A DNA stretch of 64,000 bases, taken from contig JAJIRX010000786.1 in the NCBI GenBank assembly GCA_023853785.1, positions 1 to 64,000 on the forward strand, written 5' to 3'. The notes beneath the pieces were generated by a model. The model was not told the DNA's origin. It made no database searches and was given only the letters and a program-made list of their open reading frames with translations. This document shows positions 9,912-20,539 of the stretch, piece after piece. The translations under genes were made by a program, and so were the position numbers. Positions within the stretch are counted from its first letter, which is position 1. Each line of letters starts with the position of its first letter. This DNA comes from Psilocybe azurescens. Taxonomy: Eukaryota > Basidiomycota > Agaricomycetes > Agaricales > Agrocybaceae.

Positions 9912-12130
9912 TTGACAAAGTACAAAGGCATTGATGTACATATTTCTCATGACAAAATGGACTTTTCTTCACAAAAGAAACTCTTGTTTACTGCTACCAT
10001 TGATACAGACAATATTGGATATTTAGATGGCTCTACAGTAGATGTTATGGAAAATGTACATTTGGCTTCGACGCTGCCTCTCGACTTGTCTTTATGGCAT
10101 AAACGGTTAGGACACCACAACTATGATGGGATTAAGTTCATGATAAAGAAAGATCTAGTTGATGGTTTAGTACTGGACTCGAGAGCTTTACCAGATCCTA
10201 TATGTGAACCATGTCTGGCAGGAAAGATGCATGCAAATCCATTCCCATCATCAGATAATCGTGCTACAGAGGTCTTGGAATTGATCCACACAGATGTGCA
10301 TGATGTTGGTATCTTGTCACATTCTGGCTATCGTTATTGGGTTTCATTTATTGATGATGCTGAACGCTTTAAAGTGCTTATCCCTATGAAGCGCAAAAGC
10401 GACACATTCACTTGCTTTAAGACGCTCAAAGCTTATGCTGAGAACTTGACTGGCAAAAAGATCAAACGACTTCGGGAGGATAAAGGTGGTGAATATATGT
10501 CAAAAGAATTCCAAGAGTACCTGGATGCATGTGGAATTGTGAGAGAGCATACCTGCAGAAACAGACCACAGCAAAATGGGGTTGCTGAACGTGCCAATAG
10601 AACATTTGCTGAAAGGATTGTTGCATTGCTTGAAGAGTCTGGTCTGTCCAAGAAATTTTGGGCTGAGTGTTTGGCTGCACTTGTGCATGTCTTGAATCGT
10701 TGTCCTACATCTGCTGTTATTGGGAGAACTCCTTATGAAGGTTGGCATCGCAAGAAACCTGATGTCAGTCATTTACGTGTTTGGGGATGTGTTGCATATG
10801 TTCACATTCAAAAGGACAAAAGGAAGAAATTGGGTTCACACATGGAAAAGTGCATCTTTATTGGATATCCAGATGGTTACAAGGGTTGGAAGTTTTACAA
10901 TCCGGAAACTAAGAAAGTCATTATCTGTGAAAGAGCAGACTTTGATGAACGCTACACATATAGTGGAGAATTGATGACATCCAATCAGCATGATGCAATC
11001 GAACCCGAACCAATTCCTATCCCAGAGTCAGAAAATGAACAAGAAGTACTACCACCTGTCTTGCCTGAGGTAGACGAGATTGCACCTCCCACTGGACCTA
11101 ACCCAGCACCTAAAGTTGACAAAGGGAAACAGAAAGCGATTGAGCCCACAATTGAAGAGGAGGAGAAGGAAGAGACTGAATTGCCAGGACGTACCAAACG
11201 TAATGCCAGGATTATTGAAAGTGATCCAGAGGAAGAGCCACGGAAGCGTATAAAGCTTCAACCTCATAAACATGTCAAGCCTGTTGCTGCAGTTCGACGT
11301 TCCAAACGTCTTGCAACAGATAATAACAAGTCAGTACCAGAACCTGAACCAGTGCCAGAACCAGAACCAGAACCAGAGGTCAACCCAGAGGGTTTAACGT
11401 CAAGGTATCCGAGACGTAACCGTAGACCTCCTGGTGAATGGTGGGCAGTCAGAACACCTAAATCTCTTGTTCCTGATTCTGACGATGAGGATGACTCTGA
11501 GGATGATGATGAAGAAATGGCTAATCCTGTTAGTGTGTCTGCTGATCCACAAACTTATTCAGAAGCCATGAACTCAGAACAGGCAGATCAGTGGCAAGCT
11601 GCAATGTTGGAAGAATATAACTGGCACTTGGAAAATGGAACTTGGGAAATTGTGGAACTACCTGAAGGGCAGAAGGCAATTGGGTCTAAATGGGTGTATA
11701 AGACAAAATATAACGCAGATGGGTCAATTGAGCGATTTAAAGCACGTGTGGTCGGTAAAGGTTTTAACCAACGACCTGGCCAGGACTACTTTGAAACCTT
11801 TGCATCTACTATGCAGCATCCTACTGTGCGCGTTGTGTTGGCTTTGGCTGCTATTGAAGATATGGAACTCCGTTCTGTGGATATATCATATGCATTCACA
11901 AACAGTGACATTGACGTTGAGATCTATATGCAGCAGCCACTAGGATTTTTGCAAGGTGGAAAAAGCACAGTCTGTAGGCTTAACAAGTCCATTTATGGGT
12001 TAAAGCAGTCATCACGTCTATGGAGTGAAACACTTGGAAAGGTCTTGCTTGAACTTGGGTTTCAGAAGACTTATAGTGATGCATCACTCTATATATATGA
12101 TAGAGATAATATCAAAAATCATTGTGCCCA
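9912..12130 (+). pseudogene. copia integrase and first part of reverse transcriptase
   Basis: A 755-codon frame runs from 9912 to 12179; beyond about 12110 it is out of register. It has the HHCC zinc domain (LWHKRLGHHNYDG ... CEPCLAGK), then the DDE integrase core: HTDVHDVG, LREDKGGEY, and QQNGVAERANRT with its glutamate. A hydrophilic linker rich in Glu, Pro and Lys includes an acidic stretch. Reverse transcriptase begins at NGTWEIVELPEGQKAIGSKW and continues through VDISYAFTNSDIDVEIYMQQ and LNKSIYGLKQSSRLW. Integrase inserts cDNA, which the 5-bp TSD reflects. An extra A in a five-A run near 12115 ends the frame before the active-site loop. Confidence 0.92.
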
Positions 12131-13095
12131 TATTTGTGGACAACATCACTTTGGCTTCAAAGTCTCAGGTGGCTCTTGACAACTTTGTTATTGAACTTGG
12201 AAAGCATTTCAAACTAAGGGACCTGGGTGCAACCAAATTTTTGTTGGGGGTTGAGATTACAAGAAAAAGGGAAGAGCACAAGCTATATTTGTCACAGCGC
12301 CAATATATTGTGAACAAATTGGAGGAGTTTGGAATGGCTGATTGCAAACCCGTTGGTACCCCTATGCTACCAGGATTGAAGTTAATGTCAGAGCAGAGTC
12401 CTTCGAGTTCTGAAGAAAAGAGAGAGATGGATGACATCCCATATATTTCTGCCGTTGGATCTCTTATGTATTTGGCTACCATGACCCGGCCTGACATTGC
12501 TTATACAGTCAGTGTGTTGGCAAGATTCAATCACAACCCTGGCATGGAACACTGGAAAGCTGTTAAGCACTTGTTTAGGTACTTGCAGGGCACAAAGGAG
12601 ATGAGGTTGGAATATGGACTGGACCCCTCACTTGGAGATGAACTGTTTGCCACATATAGTGATGCAGACCATGGAGGGGATAAGGATAGTGGAAAGTCAA
12701 CAGGTGGTTATTTGGTGAAGATTGGGTCAGGAGTGGTTTCATGGAGGAGCAAGCTGCAACCTGTTGTGACAAGGTCAACAACAGAGGCAGAGTTTATAGC
12801 TGCTGGAGCAGCTGGCATGGAAATCCGGTGGATTCAAAAGTTGTTGAAGGAGTTGGGGTACACACCATCTGCACCAGCCAAGCTGTATATGGACAATCAG
12901 TCATCTATGTCTGTTGCAAAGAATCCTGAACATCATGGAAGGATGAAACACTTGGACTTATGTTTTTACTGGTTGCGAGATCAGGTGGCAATGAAGAGAA
13001 TGCAACCCTTATATTTGTGGACCGAGGGATATGCCAGCCGACTTGTTAACAAAAGCTCTACCCAAGCCACAGGTTCAGAAGTTCGCGAGAATTAA
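12116..13095 (+). pseudogene. copia reverse transcriptase end and RNase H, active site changed
   Basis: In the next frame the reverse transcriptase continues with IIVPIFVDNITLASKS. The family motif YVDD is here FVDN, so the second catalytic aspartate is an asparagine (GAC to AAC). RFLLG-like and YISAVGSLMYLATMTRPDIA blocks follow, then RNase H: YSDADHGGDKDSGKSTGGYL, TRSTTEAEFIA and LYMDNQSS. The frame ends at 13095, but a shift near 13045 hides the true C-terminus (LTKALPKPQVQKFARINGI in the alternate frame). This copy cannot encode an active polymerase unless the changes are sequencing errors. Confidence 0.92.
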
Positions 13096-13201
13096 TGGGA
13101 TTAGTGATGGGGAAGGAAGAATGAGGAGATGTATCATCAGGGGGTTGTTTTGGATGTGATTCAACATCTTATGGATTATGGAAGTGTTTTATCAGGGGTT
13201 G

Positions 13202-13672
13202 TGTTAGTTTTTGTGATTAAACACTTTGTTTCTAATGTTCTACACTTGATATTTGGACTTGTACAAATGGACACTTAGTTAGAATTCGCTCTTTTCGGTG
13301 TTTTTGCACACTGTTCTGTTAATAACTTTTTGTAGAGTAAAGTTATTCAAATTCTGATCACTGATCCGGAATCCCCTCGTTGAGACGGTTCCGGTGATAT
13401 ATAATTTGTCACGTAATTATAGGTTTGGTGTTTTGACGCAATATTGTGGACACCTATAGTCACGCCCTCGCCATTTTTAGACACTTAGCCATGTAAAAGA
13501 CCAGTATTCCTACTATGTCTGAGGAAACAAAGACACTAGAACAAGATTTGGAGTCTACAGAAGCAATTTACTATTTTCACTCATACTTGTCATTGTTGCG
13601 CATTTGAGATTTGACTCTATTGTTACTCATCAGTATAGCTACTGATTTGTGCATTATTGTCTATTTCTAACA
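13202..13672 (+). repeat. 3' LTR of the copia element
   Basis: 471 bp, followed by CGGAT at 13673-13677. A purine-rich stretch, the likely polypurine tract region, precedes it at about 13105-13130, and a partial TTATCAGGGGTTG duplication abuts the LTR. Confidence 0.95.
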
Positions 13673-14034
13673 CGGATAACCCATCCGTACACCACCCCAA
13701 AACATGAGCAAAACATCCACCTGTGCCTGAACGACCATTGCTCAGGCGCCCAGCAGAAAGAACACTAGAAAAGAAACAATCACCAAGAAGAAATCTGATG
13801 GTACTAGCCCGCCTGCCAAAGCACGGATGCCCGGAAACAATGTTTCAGTGTTGGGCCATTCAGGGAGGGGATCGCTATAGTCCGACCCTATAGGGCGATA
13901 CCTTGACAGTGCACACGGGGTCCACGGGAAAGGAGTCGCACGCAGTGTGCTGTTAAATACTATTGTAATCATTAGTTAGGTCTGCATGGGGCCAAGCCCC
14001 AATAGACATAAATTTACAAGAAAAAAAAAAAAAA
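13673..14034 (+). other. LINE 3' tail ending in poly(A)
   Basis: This sequence continues the LINE untranslated tail after the copia insertion and stops in a 14-A run (14021-14034). No reading frame of note is present; an octamer-like palindrome CCCTATAGGG lies near 13890. Confidence 0.65.
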
Positions 14035-14059
14035 CACCTCCCTCCAATGCCCAGACGCA

Positions 14060-14455
14060 CGCATCTAGCTGCAAGCCACCACTGCTGATGGACACCCAGA
14101 ATCCAAGTCGGTGTTGGTGTTGTTGCTCACACAACTTGAAGCCATCAATGCAAGCTGAAGTGCCAGCCTAATACTATTGCTACATCAGTACAAACTCACT
14201 TGTCTGTCCAATTTAATATCTCATCAGCCCAACTGCGACTTCTCAGCTTGATTTTTTCATTGCTCAGACTCTACAATGTACTTGAAATATACATGCAAAA
14301 TGCTGTTCCCTCACTTCATCAGCATCCAGCGCATGCATCATAATTCATGATGACACTTTGTATAGGCTTTGTCTATTGTTGCTGACTTTGCAATCACACT
14401 TTATATATCCTCTTCTCTCCTTTGCTTGCCAGCCTGAGCATCAGTGCAGGGCAGG
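14060..14455. repeat. Dispersed repeat, copy 1 (paralogue of 42645-43085)
   Basis: Long matching stretches such as GCCATCAATGCAAGCTGAAG, GACTTCTC..CTTGAT and TTGACTTTGCAATCA..CT recur in the same order at 42645-43085. At 42.6 kb the repeat is the flank of a duplicated gene locus, so the copy here is probably a further fragment of that locus. Several differences are C-to-T or G-to-A here. Confidence 0.75.
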
Positions 14456-14651
14456 AGGCATGCCCTTCTCTGCACAGTCAGGCTTCAGCCTTGTACAAGC
14501 TTTCTTCTATCATCCCACTCGTCCTCCCCATCATCCATTTCAAGTGTCTGCATGTAGACTAATATGTACATGTATATGCATCGCAACCTGGTGCAAGTTC
14601 TTTCCTTATCCTTTCTTTCCTTGTTTCCTTTCCTTCGTGCCAAATATAATA

Positions 14652-15295
14652 CTTTTGGTCAACAAAAGTGACTGGACACCATTTTTGACCACAATGGCAG
14701 GTTCAATTTTCCTGATTTTTGGTGGGTGCCAAGATAATATGGAACACAGTGTATACCCAAAATATTCTAACATTTCAATGAAATCTGATTGAGAAATATG
14801 ATTATTGCCCCTTTTTACATGAGGGGGAATCATAAGAAATTTTATTCAAGGCTGGAAATTTTTACAGAATCTAGAAAATATTAATTCAAGTATAGAATAA
14901 TTTCAATTTTATTTCTAACATTTTTTATTAAGGTGATATGAGCCAAGAAAGATGCCAAATATTGTGAGAAAATAGCATTTATGACCAGAAACACCATACT
15001 TTTGACCTGCATATCTCATTGAGAAATGAAGATATAGACATAAATTCAAGTTGTCTCATCCTTTTAATATATATGCCTTTGTCATTTGAAAAGAAGAGAT
15101 CTCAAAGAAAATCTTCCAAATTTCCCTCCTCTGCAGAAGAGAAAATAGTCAAATTTCTCAGTCAGACTTTATCTGAATGTTATAAAATTTTGGGAATCTA
15201 CTATTTTTATAATTTGTTCACCCACCAAAAATGAAGAGAATTGAATATACTGTTGTAGTCAAATGTGGTGTCTGGTCACTTTTGATCAGCCTGAG
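14652..15295. mobile_element. Tc1/mariner-like MITE with TA duplication
   Basis: A 644-bp element bounded by TA (14650-14651 and 15296-15297) has ~70-bp terminal inverted repeats. The left end has AAAAGTGACTGGACACC and TTTTTGGTGGGTG, the right end the complements of AAAAGTGACCAGACACC and TTTTTGGTGGGTG. There is no transposase. TIR style and TA target fit Tc1/mariner elements of fungi. Confidence 0.85.
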
Positions 15296-15329
15296 TAAAG
15301 GTGTAGTCAAGTTTCTCTGTAGTTTGCAC

Positions 15330-16330
15330 AATGCTAATTGGACTGCCCAGCTTTTCAAAGATGTCACACTTCTTTTTCACAGGCTGAGGTCCCATTAATT
15401 GTTGATGCTTTTCCAATACTTTTTCATCTGCATGATAGCCTGGTTGCTGCAGCAGATGACAATTCCCAAGAGCTTGATGAAGATGATGAGGATGACTTTT
15501 CTGAGGATTGTGAAACCCTGGCTGTCATTTGTATTGCTTCACACGCAAGTGTTCTCCTCATCAACAAATATTTGGACCTAACCTGGGACTGTGAACTATA
15601 TGTTATATCTATTGGTGGTGTATTCTTGATAATTCTTTGATTGATAATGACTAACAAGTCAAACAGTCATGTGTCCTGATCATAAGCTCTCATGGTTTAG
15701 AAACTGTGATGAGTTTAAACCACAGAAGATCAAGCAGATCAAGAAGATGATTATTGATCAGTGGAAAGAAAATTAAGCACCTCAGGATGATCAGGAGCAA
15801 GTAGTACCTGTAAAAAAAAGAACAAATCCACAGTATTCACTCCCACAGTTTAATTAATTTATCTATTGATTCAAGTTATAGGACCCATCAATTTGGGCTC
15901 CAAAAACCACCAAAAAAACCCAAGCAAATTTCCATTAGATCACATTGAAACATATCTGAAGGATGATATACTCTCCTCATTGACAATCTAGGATGCTGGT
16001 GGCTACATGAAGTATTGGTTCCAGGCAAGAGCAAACCAACCTCTTTTTTCTAAGATGGGACAAGACTTCTGTTCAGCACCAGGTATTTTTACTTTTTACC
16101 TTCCTTGAAAGATCTTTACTGAAATTTATCATGCTTTTTAGGCACTTCTGTTGATGCTGAACATGCATTTTCCACTGGTCATCATCAAGTCAGCTTCATG
16201 CAGCATGGCATGAGTTCTCAAACATTCAAGGCTCACATGGCTCTAGGCTCCTGGGTTAAAACCTCTAATTTTTCTAAATTCTCAGAAGTGACTCAAATAA
16301 TTAAAGATGCAATTGGCAATAACAATTAGG
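15330..16330 (+). pseudogene. hAT transposase C-terminal fragment
   Basis: The translated pieces match the C-terminal part of basidiomycete hAT transposases: AEVPLIVDAFPILFHLHDSL, an acidic loop, VICIASHASVLLINKYLDLT, CELYVI, then CPDHKLSWF, DAGGYMKYWFQARANQP and FCSAPG. After a short intron-like gap come TSVDAEHAFSTGHHQVSFMQ, MSSQTFKAHMALGSW and a terminal helix ending at TAG near 16329. The last part is the hAT dimerisation domain. A one-base shift near 15393, a stop near 15776 and another near 15988 break it. The N-terminal catalytic part is absent. Confidence 0.75.
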
Positions 16331-16334
16331 CCAG

Positions 16335-16642
16335 GAGATAGCCTTTTCTTATAGTTTTGTCTTTCTGTACTCAATTTAACACCAAAAATGAAAATTTTGA
16401 GTGTACACTGTTTAGATACTGAATTTCCTCATTTCTAGCTTTCCAACACATATTTACTCAAGTGAAACGACCAAGAATTGGTGGATCTACGGCTTCTACA
16501 AGTTTTGATGCATTCCACAGGCACTTTAGGCTTGGGTATATCCGGATTAGGGCGAACCAAACCCAAACTGTACCATATTTGGTAAAAACCGCAGGCCAGA
16601 CATGGATCTGAACCGGTTGTATCCACGACAGGGCTTATATTC
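16335..16642. other. Spacer without a supportable gene
   Basis: No recognised coding or element end. The right side merges with the left arm of the diverged palindrome at 16643. Confidence 0.5.
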
Positions 16643-17529
16643 CAGCAGAATGCAAAATGGTACAGTCAAAGACACCTCCTTGACACAAAAAATTGACATG
16701 CCCATATTGCATCACAAATACAAAAGATTTTGCAGTTATTTTTTTAGGCTATAACTAGATACTCTGAGGAGTATATCTACCAAAAATAATCATGAGATAC
16801 CATGTATTGTATTGTAAACGAGAGGAAAGAAAGTTGGAAGCTAAATTGTCACGTTTACACCTCCTTGACACAAGTGTGACACGACGGACCATCCTGGTGT
16901 ACTTTACCTCCACCCATATACTCCATGTGGAACATATGCAAGTGTTCAGAAAATTATCTTTGATAGGTGGAGTTCAGGTGGACTCAGATGGACTCCAGGT
17001 GGACTTCAAGCAATTCCACTTGAATCCAACTGGAGGCCAGGTGGAGGCCAGGTGGAGTCTAGGTGGAGTCCAGGTGGAGTTCAATTAGAATCCACCTGGA
17101 CTCCATACCTTGGTAACAATATTCCAGCTTAGGCCATCAGAGAGCAGACTTATTGAATTTCACAAAGTCCAGCTATAGCCAGATTTTAATTGGAATGTAT
17201 TTTCTTAGAGTAAATTCATGTAAAAATGTATATATAATATATTAAAAACTATATACTACATTATTATCTACAATATTATCTACTAGCAAAGTTCATCACC
17301 ACTGAAACATAAAAAAAGAAATATATAAAAATATATAAAACAAAAGAAATAAAAGAAAAAAATACAAAACAGACACAAAAAGGAGGCGAGAGGGTACATA
17401 GTTGGTTCAAATAAATATAGAAGCACATGAACATGAAAAAAAAAAGAGAAAACGAGATAAAAAAAAAGAAAAAAAGAAGAAAAAAGGGGGGCGAGAGGAT
17501 GGCCATGTCGCTTGTAGCCCAGCTGTACA

Positions 17530-17980
17530 CATTGTCATTGTGGTGGTGGCCGTTGTACACGCTGTGGTGGCCTTCGGTACATGTTGTGGTGGCGTTGTAC
17601 GTGTCCGGTGTGTCCGTACGTTGTGTTGTCGTGTCCGCTGTGTCTGTCATACGTGTTGTTGTTGTTGTTGTGGCTGTCGTACACATCGTCGTTGTCATCG
17701 TCATGGCCGTCGTACGTGTTGTCGTTGTCGTTGTTGTGGCTGTCGTACATGTCGTTGTCGTTGTTGTGGCCGTCATACACGTCGTTGTCGTTGTTGTGGC
17801 CGTCGTATGCATTGTCGTTGTCGTTGTTGTGGCCGTTGTCATCATTGTCGCAGCCGTTGTACACGTCGTTGTCATGGTCTGTGTATGTGTTGGTGTTGTC
17901 GTCCGTACGTGTCCTGCGTGCTGTCGTACCCATCGTTGTACGTACCGTACATACCCGTCGTTGTCGTTGTCGTCAGCCTA
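17530..17980. repeat. GTC/GTT-rich low-complexity core of element C
   Basis: Runs of TCGTTGTCGTTGTTGTGGCC-like units repeat many times. All frames stay open on one or both strands because stops are excluded by composition; I do not regard these frames as genes. Confidence 0.8.
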
Positions 17981-18461
17981 CACAAAAAAAGAGGGGGGGG
18001 GAGAGCGGTTAATGGCGGCGGCATGCGGAATTCGCGACTTACCTGGGGTCGCAACCTCGTTCCTCGTTCGCATCGCATTGCCTCGTTCCCCCTCGTTCGC
18101 ATTCGCCTCGCCTCGTTCCTCGTTCTCCACCCGCCTCGTTCCATCTCGTTCCGTACTCACCTCCCTTCGTTCGGCGGGTGTCTGTTTGTTCTTCGTCGGT
18201 CTCGGTTCGTTGCGATGTGATGCGTGTCGGGTTGGGTTGGCATGGGCCTGGCTCCGACCGACGACGGCGAGGGTGGGGGGCAACGCACAATGGCGGCAGC
18301 GGGGTGGTGGTGGTCGGAGGAAGAGGTGGGGTGGTGGAAATAATAAACGGACCGATGTGGCATCAATAAGTCACATATGTGACGTTATCTGTCACTTGCC
18401 GAGAAATGCCAAGTAAATAGCCATATTGGTATGTATGCCATCAAAATTTGATAAATTACAA

Positions 18462-18544
18462 GGGCTCTATAGCTTAGTTGGTTTAACGTCAGTGAGTGGC
18501 CTTCTCGGATGGCCGAGTTCAATTCCTGTTGGTGCTTTTTTTTT
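18462..18544 (+). other. tRNA-like sequence with T-run, inside element C
   Basis: TAGCTTAGTTGGTT is an excellent A box and GAGTTCAATTCC a good B box about 45 bases later; a nine-T run (from 18536) would stop RNA polymerase III. The acceptor ends do not pair, so this is a tRNA pseudogene or SINE head rather than a working tRNA. CTCGG-ATGG-CCGAG forms a small hairpin in the middle. Confidence 0.45.
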
Positions 18545-19330
18545 AACATTATAATAAAATATAAATAAAATATAAATAAAATCTGGGGATTATCCTCCAC
18601 CTGGAGTCCATTAGAAATTGACCCTGAAATAGTGTATTAATGCTGATATACATGCTTCTTGAGTCAAATCCATATGGAATCCATATAGAGGATGTGAGAC
18701 TCCAGATGAAGTTCCACATGGAGTCCACATGGAGTTCCGCATCCTCCACATTGGCCCATATGGAGGATGAGTCAATTCCAGCTGGACTCTATGTGGAGTC
18801 TCCACCTCTAAATGGCTGGGACACCTGCAAAAAAGAGTCACCAAACTCCACCCAGAATATATGGGTGAGGGTAAAGACCTCCCATCCTGAGTAAGTTGGC
18901 TAAGTTTAGAATGAGAGAACCGATATTGAGGCCAGAACACGTTGATCAGAGAACGTGTGTTATGTAACCACCTTGTCACGCTTCCACAAGACATACACTT
19001 GGACACTGTGTTTTGGACGCATTTTGTCCAGATTTATCGGAAAAAATAGCTAGATCAGTGGGACAGGCCATATTGTACCTAATGTGCAAATTTGGGACCC
19101 AACCGTTGCTTCATTGACTCAAAAATCAGTTGCGAGATTATGCATCAACCCAAATTGGGTCATTTTCCCTCCTCAATCGCACGATTCTGAAACACTGAGT
19201 GCATCAAACCACACCGAATTTTGCAAGCACTTGGATGCGTACTAGTACTGCATACATACAAAATTTGGTAGATTTACAACAATATTTTACCCAAAAATTG
19301 ATTTGTGTCAAGGAGGTGTCTTTGACTGTA

Positions 19331-19761
19331 GATGTTTTTAAAAAAATGCAACTGCGCCTTTGTTTGTATAAATACCTGTATTTAGGCAGGTGAGGTCAGT
19401 ATTGGGGAGCAGAGCGGCGACATAGTGGAGCGGAGTGAAGCAGCATTATTTGGCACCATTTACGGTAAGTGCGCCGTACTACAGTAATACACTGTAACTA
19501 CAACGATGGCCAACTTTCGAGCAGATGGGTGGTCATTGCGACTGCTCTTTCTTGCGGGGTCGTCGACGATAGGGTCAACAGTCGATATATTGCGTTGACA
19601 TAGTGGACTGTATTGAGGAAGAGGCCAGAGATCAAGCGAAGTGGGGGAACGTGGAGCAATAAAGTCGAGGACACCGTTGCGTCATGGTTTCTGTGGAGCA
19701 TACCATATCTAGTTGTTTGTAGTAAACAAAGGCGCAGTTGCGTTTTTTTAAAAAAAACGTC
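19331..19761. mobile_element. TA-flanked MITE (element E)
   Basis: A 431-bp element, ends GATGTTTTTAAAAAAATGCA and its inverted counterpart, followed inward by ACTGCGCCTTTGTTT on both sides. It is flanked by TA (19329-19330, shared with element D, and 19762-19763). No coding capacity. Confidence 0.8.
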
Positions 19762-19781
19762 TACCGTTTTGCATTCTGCTG

Positions 19782-20530
19782 TCACATATATCTTTATGAC
19801 GTGCGATCCGTTGGTGTGGAGTCTGACCTGAACATAGTGAGTAGTGAAGTCAATAACGGTGGCAATAAATGACATATGATCAACGATTCCCCGAGAAATG
19901 TTCTCGTGTACACACATCTGCATCGACATGTACTTCGCTCGGTCATCTCTCTAAATCAGTCTATCCTTGCCATTCACGAATCAAGTACCGAATTTATCTG
20001 TCCCATCATGTTGGACGTTGGACATACATAAATATCCAGCCAAGTCTGAATGTTTTCGCGTTCTCCAGGTAGCCTTGAAACACTGATTATAGACATATTA
20101 TTCCCAGAGCGAGTGGCACACTGTCATTCTTCCCTATCCTAAATCCCAGGTTAAAATAAGGACACTTACTTGGCTGTCCAAAAGTAACGATAAACTCTAA
20201 AATGGGCTGTGTATTATGGCGTATCAGTGACCTTATTGTACGTATATATATGTGTACATCGTAACGTAACCCACACGAGCTCAAAAACGTTGAAGGTTGA
20301 GCCCCGTCTGAATCATGATATAATTTCCCCCTTGAGTCCGACTCAGGCTCATCATCACGATTCGTGGTGTTCACGATCAACCAGTGTTTGTTTCAAATTT
20401 GACTTGTTGGCCTTGTCTTGCCGAACTCGAAGCTTCGAATGATATTGATGTCGATGTCATCCAAATGATGGCCTCTGTTCATGCAGTAGGAGCGTCAAAC
20501 TTTCTGTCAGAGGCGCGCAGTTGGGCGCGG
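19782..20530. other. No gene seen
   Basis: Only short shadow-like frames; no motif, repeat or element end recognised. Confidence 0.5.
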
Positions 20531-20539
20531 CCTCTCTTA

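Larger units (their letters stand above)
8205..13672 (+). mobile_element. Complete Ty1/copia retrotransposon, TSD CGGAT
   Basis: The 5.47-kb element has two 471-bp LTRs (TGTTAG...CTAACA), a primer-binding site, gag, protease, integrase, reverse transcriptase and RNase H in copia order (integrase before reverse transcriptase), and a CGGAT target-site duplication (8200-8204, 13673-13677). The LTRs appear identical by eye, implying a recent insertion into the LINE tail. The coding region nevertheless has at least four single-base frameshifts and a changed reverse-transcriptase active site. Confidence 0.95.
6430..14034 (+). mobile_element. 3' part of a Tad-like non-LTR retrotransposon (LINE), nested by two LTR insertions
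   Basis: The fragment carries an RNase H domain and a C-terminal CCHC region followed by a 3' tail ending in poly(A) (14021-14034). It is 5' truncated, with no endonuclease or reverse transcriptase. It is split at 7272-7714 by a solo LTR and at 8205-13672 by a complete copia element. Removing both insertions and one TSD copy of each gives a continuous LINE. No target-site duplication could be assigned because the 5' junction is unclear. Confidence 0.75.
16897..18881 (-). mobile_element. Element C: 2-kb family member, TSD CCATCCTG
   Basis: The left end GTGTACTTTACC and right end GGTAAAGACCTC match the termini of elements A and B. CCATCCTG flanks both sides (16889-16896, 18882-18889). Subterminal zones are packed with short palindromic units (GGTGGAGTCCA type at about 16970-17110; CACATGGAGTCC type at 18590-18800). 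The centre holds a GTC/GTT-rich, stop-poor tract. It shares GGGTTGGC..G....CTGGCTCC.ACCGA with element B. Minus is used because it is laid out like B, opposite to A. No transposase is encoded. Confidence 0.8.
16663..19328. mobile_element. TA-flanked MITE (element D), enlarged by nested element C
   Basis: Both ends read CAGTCAAAGACACCTCCTTG inward, followed by ACACAAA, and are flanked by TA (16661-16662, 19329-19330). Without element C (16897-18881) and one TSD copy this is a ~670-bp non-autonomous Tc1/mariner-type element without coding capacity. Confidence 0.8.
16643..19781. mobile_element. Palindromic host site carrying two tandem TA-inserted elements
   Basis: CAGCAGAATGCAAAATGG (16643-16660) is followed by TA. 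On the far side TA is followed by CCGTTTTGCATTCTGCTG (19764-19781), its inverted copy. Without the intervening DNA the site would be a 38-bp palindrome with GGTACC at its centre. Weaker inverted similarity continues about 40 bp outward, so the host was itself probably a hairpin MITE. Confidence 0.65.

Noticed and set aside
17276..18416. Frames of 199-329 codons in the core of element C
   Set aside because: Thr-, Val- or Cys/Arg-rich repeats from GTC/GTT units; overlapping on both strands.
18462..18535. Functional tRNA gene
   Set aside because: A and B boxes and a T-run are present but acceptor and T stems do not pair.
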